Source of the DNA: Comamonas sp. BIGb0124
Lineage (GTDB): Bacteria; Pseudomonadota; Gammaproteobacteria; Burkholderiales; Burkholderiaceae_C
Assembly (NCBI RefSeq): GCF_003752175.1
Contig: NZ_RJVF01000013.1
Span: 248,001-312,000, forward strand
DNA: 64,000 nucleotides
Reading direction: 5' to 3'
Positions 17,451 through 25,388 of the stretch are shown here, one piece after another (within the stretch, counting starts at the first letter, position 1; every line of letters starts with the position of its first letter). The notes below the pieces were generated by a model. The model had not been told where the DNA came from, ran no database searches, and saw only the letters and a list, made by a program, of their open reading frames with translations. Position numbers and translations under genes: made by a program.

Positions 17451-18233
17451 GTGGCTCCGGCAGTACCCGTTACAACAACACGGTGCCGGGCTTCCCGCAC
17501 CGTGTTGTTGTTAGTGGCGTCCGCTTTTACGCTAAGTGGATGCAGTTCCGTCAGCGACGCCTGGGTCGACACTGTGGCTGGCTGGTGGAAGACCAAACGG
17601 ACCGACGTAGAGGCAATCCCTCTGGTCCCTAACGCACGATATCTTCGCGCCACGGTGAGCGGCATCCCGTTCTTGCTTGCGCTAGGTGCAACCGAAAAAT
17701 ATACAGATCCCGCCACGGGCCGTGTGAGCACCACCGAAGTGTGGTTCAGCGGTGATGGTGAGGTGTTGCGGCTTGTCGATGGCCGCGTGGCTGGCACATC
17801 GGGCATTCGCTTGGTGGACTGGCGGCATGTCGAACTCCGATCCGCACCGGCATGGGCGACTATGACCGGCCAATCGTCGTCGAGCGACAGTCAGTACTCG
17901 CGCCTGCGCGACGTCATGCCCGGCTACCGCTCTGGCTTGATCGATCAGGTGACCATCCGTCCGATGGACGGTGCGCCGTGGAGTACACGCCTCGTGCAGC
18001 TAGATCCCAGTACATTGCGCTGGTACCAAGAAACAGCATCGACCACGGGTGGCGCGTCAGAAGACCGCCTGCCCGCTTCGCGTTTTGCCGTCAACCCGGC
18101 AACCGGAGCCGTGGTCTACAGTGAGCAGTGCTTATCGGCCGATTTCTGCATGACCTTGCAGCAATGGCCCGTGACCTCCTCCAACACAAACAACGACAAA
18201 CAAAAAACTGCATCTGTTGGAGAACGTGGCTGA
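17451..18233 (+). CDS. GfcB/YjbF-family lipoprotein
   Basis: 260-aa lipoprotein of the YjbF/GfcB (YmcC) family, periplasmic and outer-membrane associated, required for group 4 capsule or related exopolysaccharide. Lipobox FTLSGC follows the hydrophobic VLLLVASA. Family-type segments include ARYLRATVSGIPFLLALG, YTDPATGRVSTTEVWFSGDGEVLRL and a W..PLRW-like RWYQETAS. The start is uncertain: GTG 17451 has no ribosome site and lies before a 15-bp hairpin, and GTG codons at 17502 or 17514 just after it are alternatives. The stop overlaps the next start (TGATG). Confidence 0.85.
   Translation: MAPAVPVTTTRCRASRTVLLLVASAFTLSGCSSVSDAWVDTVAGWWKTKRTDVEAIPLVPNARYLRATVSGIPFLLALGATEKYTDPATGRVSTTEVWFSGDGEVLRLVDGRVAGTSGIRLVDWRHVELRSAPAWATMTGQSSSSDSQYSRLRDVMPGYRSGLIDQVTIRPMDGAPWSTRLVQLDPSTLRWYQETASTTGGASEDRLPASRFAVNPATGAVVYSEQCLSADFCMTLQQWPVTSSNTNNDKQKTASVGERG
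17472..17511 (+). terminator. 15-bp hairpin between gfcA-like and gfcB-like genes (attenuator candidate)
   Basis: Perfect stem ACAACAACACGGTGC (17472-17486) with GCACCGTGTTGTTGT (17497-17511) and a 10-nt loop, followed by TAGTGG rather than a clean T run. It begins 24 nt after the gfcA-like stop. It could cut read-through so that the small protein is made in excess, or protect the 3' end of its message. Confidence 0.55.
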
Positions 18234-21200
18234 TGTCACCGACCGGAATTCGCCCCCCTTACGCGCCCTCCATCATTGCCCAGTTCATTCGCAACGGCGC
18301 CTTGCCGCTGTTGGTCGCTGGTGCCGCTTCAACCGCTATCGCGCAGCAGCAGGCCACTACATCTGCTACTGGACAAGTCGTTGCGGGGGAAAGGCTGAGT
18401 GCCTATCTTGCACGCCAGCCAAAAACGGAGAACGCCTACTATGCAGGTCTGCAATGGCAAGTTCCGCAGGAAAGAGTTCGTCAGCAAGCGCTTCAACAAC
18501 AACTGGTCCTACAGGCGGCATCCTTTAGGCGATTTCCACGACTGGTGACTTGGCTCCAACGACAGTCTGCTACGGGCCGTGTGGCGCTGGGCGTACCAGA
18601 CGAACGATGGTTGTTTGTCAACCCATCCGAAGATCCAGTTCTGCAAACCGGCCAAAGTGTTGTGCTGCCAGTGCGGCCGAACACCGTGACTGTGGTCTTA
18701 GAAAACGGCGAGATCTGTCAAGTACCTCATCGCGCAGGTGCGTTGGCTTGGCAGTATCTGGCTGCCTGCACTTCTCGCAGCGACGCCAACCAACGGGATC
18801 GGGCTTGGATTACTCAGCCCGATGGGCAACAGTTAACCTACGGCATTTCGCTATGGAATGCGGAAGCTCAAATGCCACCGGCACCGGGCTCTTGGATTTG
18901 GGCGCCCACTCGAAACAGTGATATTCCAGAGGAATTCTCGGAGCGCATGGCCGCATATTTGGCGACTCAGGGCGTAGCAACCGACGGCATAGGCAGAACA
19001 ACTGCAGCCTTGACGGAAGACGGCGAAACGCCGACAAGGCGAAGCCGGGACTTACCTGTTACATCCAGCGACTTCGGAGAGATCGGTCTACTTCAAACGC
19101 CTACATCACGGATGGCGGAAGAAGGTGATATTCGATTTACGCTAAGCCGTATCAGCCCTTATACACGTGCCACCCTCATGTTCCAGCCATTGGAATGGCT
19201 AGAAGGTGGATTCAGGTACGCAGACATTTCAGACCGGCCTTATGGCGTTGTCAACCCTAATCAATCATACAAAGACAAAAGCATTGACTTCAAAGTCAGA
19301 CTTTGGCAGGAATCAAGATGGTTACCTCAACTCGCAGTTGGTGTTCGTGACTTAGGCGGCACCGGATTATTTTCTGGCGAATATGTAGTTTCAAATAAAC
19401 GAACTGGCAACTTTGACTGGAGCGTGGGTTTAGGCTGGGGATATTTGGGAGCACGAGGAAACCTAAGCAACCCATTCTCCCTATTGAGCGACAAATTTTC
19501 TACGCGGCCTACGACCTCAGGTACAGGCGAAGCCAGTTTCAGTACATTCTTCAGAGGCCGAACAAGTTTATTCGGCGGCGTACAATGGCATACGCCATAT
19601 GAACCGTTAATTTTAAAACTAGAATATGACGGCAACGACTACAAATCAGATCGCGCAGGCAACCCGATCAACGCAAGCTCACCCTTGAATATTGGAGCAG
19701 TTTACAGGGTCAATAAGTACATGGACGTTTCCGCTGCCTTCGAACGCGGGAACAAAATAATGCTAGGCGTGACATTTAGAAATAGTCTCGCGACGGCATA
19801 CACACCAAAACCATTCGATCCGCCCCCCGTCCCCGCCAATGTAGCGCCTAGGGACGTATCCGGCACAACGAAATGGAATGAAACTGCGGCAGATCTCGTT
19901 GAACAGACCAGTTGGCCTGTACAAGCAATCGCCCAACAAGACAAAACGCTACACGTCAATGTCGAAGATTCGGGTTCAACATATCGTAAAGAGCGCTTGG
20001 AAAGAACTATTGCGGTACTTAATCGCGACGCGCCCGCAAGTGTTCAATATTTTGCCATCGATTTCACGCATCATGGATTACTGCTTGACACCCAAAGAAT
20101 CAATCGAAAGGATTGGGTAACTCGCCATGTCGAAGCCCATTATCCAACCGAATTTGGGAATCGTGGTCTGCCATACAGTCCTTGGCGTATGCAAGGTGAT
20201 GTGAGTGAACTCGCCATCCAGAATCAACGAGAAAAAGATACTCAAAAACCAACACCCTCTAAGTATACTCTGACTACCCCTCCTGTCACGCCAACAGCAG
20301 CCAATAGCGAGCAACAGGTGTTATGGACAGGTGAGGAAGACCGCTTCCGAGGAGGCTTCACGCCGAGCTTCTGGCAATCGTTTGGGGGGCCTGATACTTT
20401 CCTGTTGTATCAGGTCGGTGTTCGAGCATCCGCAGAGTACCGTATAACGCCTCGCACGTGGCTCAGCGGCTCAGCAAATCTGAGATTAATCGACAACTAC
20501 GATAAATTTCAGTACACAGCGCCAAGCCGTCTTCCGCGGGTACGCACGTACATGCGTGAATATGCCGTCACAGAACGTTTGACTCTCGCAAATCTACAAC
20601 TTACGCACGCACGTCAATTGACACCGAACCAATTCGCAATGGTGTACGGCGGGCTGTTAGAACCAATGTTTGCGGGTGTAGGTGGTGAATGGCTGTATCG
20701 TCCCGTCGCCAGCCGCTGGGCATTCGGAATAGATGTGAATCGCGTAAAACAACGCGATTTCGAGCAACGCTTCTCGATGCGAGACTACAACGTCAACACG
20801 GGACACGCGACTTTCTATTGGGATACGGGCTGGCAAGGCATTAATGCAAGTCTTAGTGCAGGGCAGTATCTAGCTGGCGACAGGGGGGCTACCGTGATGC
20901 TCAGCAAACGCTTCAAAAACGGCGTATTGCTAGGTGCTTGGGCAACCAAGACGAACGTATCCGCGGCTCAATTCGGCGAAGGCAGTTTTGACAAGGGCAT
21001 GTTCGTTACTATCCCATTCGATCTGATGCTGCCTAAATCGACCATTACAAACGGAACATTCCTTTATACGCCGCTAACGCGAGATGGAGGAGCCAAATTG
21101 GCGCGTTCATGGCAGCTTTATTCAATGACATCGACACGTGATGCATCGGCTTTCAAGTACGAACCGGACATGGCTAGACAGCGAGAGATCAAGCCGAGCG

Positions 21201-21235
21201 AGACAGGACAAGACTATCTCTGGCCATCAAGATAA
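18233..21235 (+). CDS. GfcC-GfcD (YjbG-YjbH) fusion, exopolysaccharide outer-membrane protein
   Basis: 1000-aa protein. After a signal sequence (ALPLLVAGAASTAIAQQ) the first 250 residues look like GfcC/YjbG: GERLSAYLA, NAYYAGLQW, SVVLPVRPNTVTVVLENG and PAPGSWIWAPTRNSDIPEEF. From about 290 to the end it is GfcD/YjbH, a large outer-membrane beta-barrel: SDFGEIGLLQTPTSRM and FTLSRISPYTRATLMFQPL near the start, RDLGGTGLFSGEY and WRMQGDVSEL within, many alternating aromatic strands. In E. coli these are two genes. The start at 18233 has GGAG upstream and overlaps the gfcB stop; longer frames to 18128 lack a signal peptide. Confidence 0.85.
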   Translation: MSPTGIRPPYAPSIIAQFIRNGALPLLVAGAASTAIAQQQATTSATGQVVAGERLSAYLARQPKTENAYYAGLQWQVPQERVRQQALQQQLVLQAASFRRFPRLVTWLQRQSATGRVALGVPDERWLFVNPSEDPVLQTGQSVVLPVRPNTVTVVLENGEICQVPHRAGALAWQYLAACTSRSDANQRDRAWITQPDGQQLTYGISLWNAEAQMPPAPGSWIWAPTRNSDIPEEFSERMAAYLATQGVATDGIGRTTAALTEDGETPTRRSRDLPVTSSDFGEIGLLQTPTSRMAEEGDIRFTLSRISPYTRATLMFQPLEWLEGGFRYADISDRPYGVVNPNQSYKDKSIDFKVRLWQESRWLPQLAVGVRDLGGTGLFSGEYVVSNKRTGNFDWSVGLGWGYLGARGNLSNPFSLLSDKFSTRPTTSGTGEASFSTFFRGRTSLFGGVQWHTPYEPLILKLEYDGNDYKSDRAGNPINASSPLNIGAVYRVNKYMDVSAAFERGNKIMLGVTFRNSLATAYTPKPFDPPPVPANVAPRDVSGTTKWNETAADLVEQTSWPVQAIAQQDKTLHVNVEDSGSTYRKERLERTIAVLNRDAPASVQYFAIDFTHHGLLLDTQRINRKDWVTRHVEAHYPTEFGNRGLPYSPWRMQGDVSELAIQNQREKDTQKPTPSKYTLTTPPVTPTAANSEQQVLWTGEEDRFRGGFTPSFWQSFGGPDTFLLYQVGVRASAEYRITPRTWLSGSANLRLIDNYDKFQYTAPSRLPRVRTYMREYAVTERLTLANLQLTHARQLTPNQFAMVYGGLLEPMFAGVGGEWLYRPVASRWAFGIDVNRVKQRDFEQRFSMRDYNVNTGHATFYWDTGWQGINASLSAGQYLAGDRGATVMLSKRFKNGVLLGAWATKTNVSAAQFGEGSFDKGMFVTIPFDLMLPKSTITNGTFLYTPLTRDGGAKLARSWQLYSMTSTRDASAFKYEPDMARQREIKPSETGQDYLWPSR

Positions 21236-21336
21236 CAGCCGCTCACGACGAAGCCAAGCACAATCCAAAAGGATGATCATGGCTTCCGACTATCATTTTA
21301 ATTATTTCCAGCATTCGTTCATCGAATCAAGTCAAA

Positions 21337-22539
21337 ATGCAACAACTGAATACTAAAAGATTCGGCATAAGCCAAACCCAGGTCATGATGCACGGGTCAT
21401 TCCAGTCTTTACTGAAGGCAACAGCTCTTGCCGCACTGACGGCCCTTTCTGGCTGCAGTTTGATTGGACCCGGCCATGGTGGCATCGCCACAACTGGATT
21501 GCCGACTGATGATGGGCGTGGTTGGGGAACATTTAGCAATTCGCGCCAACCTTCGATTATTCAGATCACGCCTGAGGTTGTTACTGCCATGGATCAAATG
21601 CAACCCGGAAGTGTTTCTCCGGAGTTGTCAGCCCTCTTTTCGGATGCAGCCGCACCTTATACGATAGGACCTGGTGACGTCATAGCCATCACTGTTTATG
21701 ATCACCCAGAGCTCATGCCCTCTGCAGGTGCAGTTATCAGCCAGCAGGTTGATCCTGCCGGTGTAAGTACAGCCCCAGGACTTATTGTTGGGGCCGATGG
21801 AGAAATCAGCTACCCTTACATCGGACGAGTAAAAATCGCTGGACTCAATGAACTCCAAGCCAGCGAACTTATAGCCAACAAAATGGCAGAGTTCATTCGA
21901 AGTCCTCAGTTAACGGTACGGATTCAAGCTTTTCGCAGCAAACGGGCATATGTGGAGGGAGAGGTTCGCACTCCAGGTACTCAGATCTTCACGGATCGAC
22001 CCATGACGCTCTTAGAAGCTTTGAATCGAGCAGGCGGAATAACAACCAACGGCGATCGTTCCAATGTTGTTTTAACTCGGTCTGGGCGTTCAACTAAAAT
22101 CGATCTTTCCGACTTACAGGCCAAAGGCCTAGACGCCAATAAAATCATCCTCAAAGATGGGGATGCACTTGAAGTGCGCAACCGGGATGAGCGCAAGGTT
22201 TATGTGATGGGTGAAACACTCCGGCCATCCGCATTGCTGATGCGAGATGGACGATTGAGCTTGGCTCAAGCATTGGGCGAGTCCGGAGGTATCAATCTGG
22301 CCACAGCCAATCCTGGTCAAATTTACGTCATCAGACGTGATCAAGGTGGAACGCCCAGCGTATTTCACTTGGATGCCAAAAATCCTACTATGCTCGCAGT
22401 AGCGGATGGCTTTAAACTACAGTCCCGAGATGTGGTCTATATCGATCCCGTCGGCCTTGCTCGCTGGAACCGAATCATCAGTTTGATTCTGCCTTCTGCC
22501 AGTGCCATTAACTACGGAAGCGAAATTAGCACACGATGA
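21337..22539 (+). CDS. wza: Polysaccharide export outer-membrane lipoprotein (Wza)
   Basis: About 400-aa Wza homologue forming the octameric outer-membrane channel. The lipobox LSGC is at residue 40 from ATG 21337 or residue 24 from 21385; the latter gives a more typical signal length, so the start is open. The Poly_export domain has YTIGPGDVIAITVYDHPEL, DGEISYPYIGRVKIAG, and two SLBB-like repeats (RAYVEGEVRTPG, KVYVMGETLRPS). It ends with a C-terminal amphipathic Trp-containing helix (ARWNRIISLILP), as in Wza. It overlaps wzb by 4 nt. Confidence 0.95.
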   Translation: MQQLNTKRFGISQTQVMMHGSFQSLLKATALAALTALSGCSLIGPGHGGIATTGLPTDDGRGWGTFSNSRQPSIIQITPEVVTAMDQMQPGSVSPELSALFSDAAAPYTIGPGDVIAITVYDHPELMPSAGAVISQQVDPAGVSTAPGLIVGADGEISYPYIGRVKIAGLNELQASELIANKMAEFIRSPQLTVRIQAFRSKRAYVEGEVRTPGTQIFTDRPMTLLEALNRAGGITTNGDRSNVVLTRSGRSTKIDLSDLQAKGLDANKIILKDGDALEVRNRDERKVYVMGETLRPSALLMRDGRLSLAQALGESGGINLATANPGQIYVIRRDQGGTPSVFHLDAKNPTMLAVADGFKLQSRDVVYIDPVGLARWNRIISLILPSASAINYGSEISTR

Positions 22540-22970
22540 TTGGAAAGGTTTTAATCGTTTGCGTAGGCAACATCTGTCGAAGTCCCATGGCAGAAGCACT
22601 TTTGCGTAATAAATTGAACAACATCCAAGTTGGTTCAGCAGGCTTAGGAGCATTAGTAGGTTATCCGGCAGATCCACACGCCGTTGAACTGATGACCGAC
22701 GCAGGACTTGACATAAGGCCTCATCGGGCCCGACAGCTTACCCTCGCAATGTGCAAGGAGCATGACATGATTTTGGTAATGGAAAATGAGCATCGAGATG
22801 CAATTGAAAAGATGTATCCGTTTACCAAAGGAAAAGTCTTCAGAATCGGACATAATCAGAATGTAGACATCCCGGATCCTTACCGCTTAGATAAATCCGC
22901 TTTCGAATATGCACTCCGATTGATTGAAGCGGGCATTGACGACTGGTCTCAGCGCATCCGTAAACTCTAA
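22536..22970 (+). CDS. wzb: Low-molecular-weight protein tyrosine phosphatase (Wzb)
   Basis: 144-aa cytoplasmic phosphatase that dephosphorylates the Wzc tyrosine kinase. The P-loop CVGNICRS has the nucleophile Cys and Arg, and the general-acid motif is DIPDPYR. It starts inside the wza stop (ATGA), showing translational coupling, and precedes wzc, the standard Wza-Wzb-Wzc order. Confidence 0.97.
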   Translation: MIGKVLIVCVGNICRSPMAEALLRNKLNNIQVGSAGLGALVGYPADPHAVELMTDAGLDIRPHRARQLTLAMCKEHDMILVMENEHRDAIEKMYPFTKGKVFRIGHNQNVDIPDPYRLDKSAFEYALRLIEAGIDDWSQRIRKL

Positions 22971-23001
22971 AACAGCATCCACAAAATTCCCTCTTATTCA
23001 T

Positions 23002-25263
23002 ATGACAACCGCTCATCTACCTTCGAACAATCAACCACCCGTTTCCTACGTGGAGGAAGACAGCGATATCAATCTGAGGGAGTACTTTGATATCCTTCTT
23101 GATAATAAATGGCTAATTGCGTCGGTGACTACGGTCGCATTAGCCGTAGGTGTTGCGTATGCCATCTTGGCAAAACCAGTCTATCAAACTGACTTATTAA
23201 TTCAAGTCGAAGATTCTTCTGGAGCTTCATCAGCCGCGCAGTCGCTTCTTGGGGCAGCCTCCAGCCTATTTGATGTGAAAACGCCGGCCAGTGGTGAAAT
23301 TGAGGTACTGCGATCACGTATGGTGATCGGACGTGCCGTCGATGCAACCAAGATCTACATCAGCGCTCAACCCCGGTATGTTCCAGTGATTGGACGTTGG
23401 ATGGCCAGCCGTGCAACAGACCTGTCCACTCCAGGTTTTTTAGGCGCTGCTGGCTATGTATCAGGGAAGGAAAACATCACAGTCAGTGAGTTTAATGTTC
23501 CTTCGATCTTGGAAGGCGAAGATTTCATCCTCACTGTTGGTGAGGAAAAATCCTACACATTAACCACAGCTAATCTTGAACAACCCGTTCGTGGCGTGAT
23601 CGGCGTACCTCTATTACAACAGACCGCGCTTGGCCCTATTGCACTCACTGTCGATAGTCTTCAAGGAATGGCAGGTGCTCAATTTGTTTTGAACCGGCTG
23701 TCTCGTGATGGCGTGGTAGATGATATACAAACAAATCTATTGATTGCAGAAAAAGGTCGTCAATCAGGCATCATAAACGTAAGTCTGCAGGATTCTGACA
23801 AAAGTCGATTGGTAACGATCCTTGATGAAATCGGGGAGCAGTATGTTCAACAGAACGTACAAAGAAAAGCGGCTGAAGCCGAAAAAACTCTTGCATTTCT
23901 TGATGTTCAGCTACCTGACTTCAAAAAACAGTTGGAATCTTCAGAAGCGGCCTACAATCAGTATCGCAATCGACAGGGCACTATTGCACTGGATGAAGAG
24001 GCCAAGCTTGCGTTAACCCAAACGGTCGACCTGCAGACAAAACTGTTCGAGGCTCAACAACAACGCAGAGCACTCGAAGAACGATTTACTTCGTCACACC
24101 CAAGCGTGCAAACACTGGATCGTCAGATTCAGGCATGGCAGGCCCAAATCGCAGGACTCAATACTCGTATCAAGGGCATGCCCACAGTTCAGCAGGATGC
24201 TCTGCGCTTCCAGCGCGACATTCAAGTTAACACTGAACTTTATCAATCCCTCCTGAACAACTCAATGCAATTGCAGTTGGTAAAAGAGGGTAAAACGGGA
24301 AATGTCCGTTTGCTTGACAATGCAGTAGTGCCAATTGAACCGGTTAAACCACGCAAAGGAATGGCAGTCGCGCTCGCCTTTGCAATTGGATTTCTTCTCA
24401 GTGTTATATTGGCATTTATTCGAAACTCGATGTTCCGCGGCATACGAAGTGCTCAAGAAATCGAGGCACATACAGGGCTCAATGTATACACCATGATTCC
24501 TTTGAGTCCCACCCAAAAGGTGATCTCACAGCAAGTTGCAAATAAGGCACCGGGCATTCACCTTCTTGCACATTCGCATGCAGCAGATCCAGCGATAGAG
24601 AGCCTCCGCAGCCTACGGACATCGCTTCAATTTGCAATGCTCGAAGCGCCCAACAACCGCATTGTTATTACAGGAGCTACACCTGGACTTGGTAAGAGCT
24701 TTGTTTCAACCAATTTTGCAGCCATTGTTGCATCAGGTGGTAAACGAGTGTTGCTCATCGACGCCGATATGCGCAAAGGGTACATCAATCAATTTTTTGG
24801 GCTTCCTCGCAACAATGGTCTTTCAGATCTTATCGTCGGCTCTATCGATGCTCAAAAAGCTATTCATAAGAATGTTTTAAGCGGCCTCGATGTTCTGACG
24901 ACGGGCACATTCCCGCCAAATCCGGCGGAGCTGTTGATGTCGGAGGCGTTTGCGCGCATCGTCGAACGCGTTTCTAGTGATTACGATATGGTTATCATCG
25001 ATACCGCTCCAGTTTTGGTAGCTGCAGATACCGCTGCGGCAGCGAAAACAGCAGGAATTGTGATGCTTGTTGCCCGGGCAGAGTTGACGCAAACTGGAGA
25101 ACTAAACGAAAGCGTTAAGCGGCTTGCACACAGCGGTTGTAGCGTTAACGGTGTGCTGTTCAATGGCATAGATACGACCCGGCGGTATGCTGGAGCATAC
25201 GGTTACAAATACGGTGGCTATCGATACGCTAATTACGATTACGCACCAAGCAATAAGTCGTAA
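23002..25263 (+). CDS. wzc: Polysaccharide co-polymerase / tyrosine autokinase (Wzc)
   Basis: 753-aa inner-membrane PCP-2a protein controlling chain length and export. TM1 is near residues 37-57, followed by a large periplasmic coiled-coil domain with the PKxxxG-type motif VKPRKGMAVALAFAIGFLLS at TM2 (about 445-465). The cytoplasmic BY-kinase domain has Walker A GATPGLGKS, Walker A' VLLIDADMRKG and Walker B MVIIDTAPVL. A C-terminal tyrosine cluster (YAGAYGYKYGGYRYANYDY) is the autophosphorylation site. ATG 23002 begins the conserved cytoplasmic N-terminus; upstream codons overlap wzb. Confidence 0.96.
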   Translation: MTTAHLPSNNQPPVSYVEEDSDINLREYFDILLDNKWLIASVTTVALAVGVAYAILAKPVYQTDLLIQVEDSSGASSAAQSLLGAASSLFDVKTPASGEIEVLRSRMVIGRAVDATKIYISAQPRYVPVIGRWMASRATDLSTPGFLGAAGYVSGKENITVSEFNVPSILEGEDFILTVGEEKSYTLTTANLEQPVRGVIGVPLLQQTALGPIALTVDSLQGMAGAQFVLNRLSRDGVVDDIQTNLLIAEKGRQSGIINVSLQDSDKSRLVTILDEIGEQYVQQNVQRKAAEAEKTLAFLDVQLPDFKKQLESSEAAYNQYRNRQGTIALDEEAKLALTQTVDLQTKLFEAQQQRRALEERFTSSHPSVQTLDRQIQAWQAQIAGLNTRIKGMPTVQQDALRFQRDIQVNTELYQSLLNNSMQLQLVKEGKTGNVRLLDNAVVPIEPVKPRKGMAVALAFAIGFLLSVILAFIRNSMFRGIRSAQEIEAHTGLNVYTMIPLSPTQKVISQQVANKAPGIHLLAHSHAADPAIESLRSLRTSLQFAMLEAPNNRIVITGATPGLGKSFVSTNFAAIVASGGKRVLLIDADMRKGYINQFFGLPRNNGLSDLIVGSIDAQKAIHKNVLSGLDVLTTGTFPPNPAELLMSEAFARIVERVSSDYDMVIIDTAPVLVAADTAAAAKTAGIVMLVARAELTQTGELNESVKRLAHSGCSVNGVLFNGIDTTRRYAGAYGYKYGGYRYANYDYAPSNKS

Positions 25264-25274
25264 TAAAAAAATTC

Positions 25275-25306
25275 AAAACGCATCGATAAGTCGATGCGTT
25301 TTTTTT
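25275..25306 (+). terminator. Intrinsic terminator after wzc
   Basis: 12-bp stem AAAACGCATCGA (25275-25286) with TCGATGCGTTTT (25291-25302), a 4-nt loop and a run of eight or more T. It separates wzc from the beta-helix gene, which may have its own promoter or rely on read-through. Confidence 0.9.
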
Positions 25307-25388
25307 ATTGCCAATCGCTTGCGACCAGACTGAACTTCAACACAATCGTGCAATCAGATTGTTTCGTGCATCCAATGGAAAGAATCTC

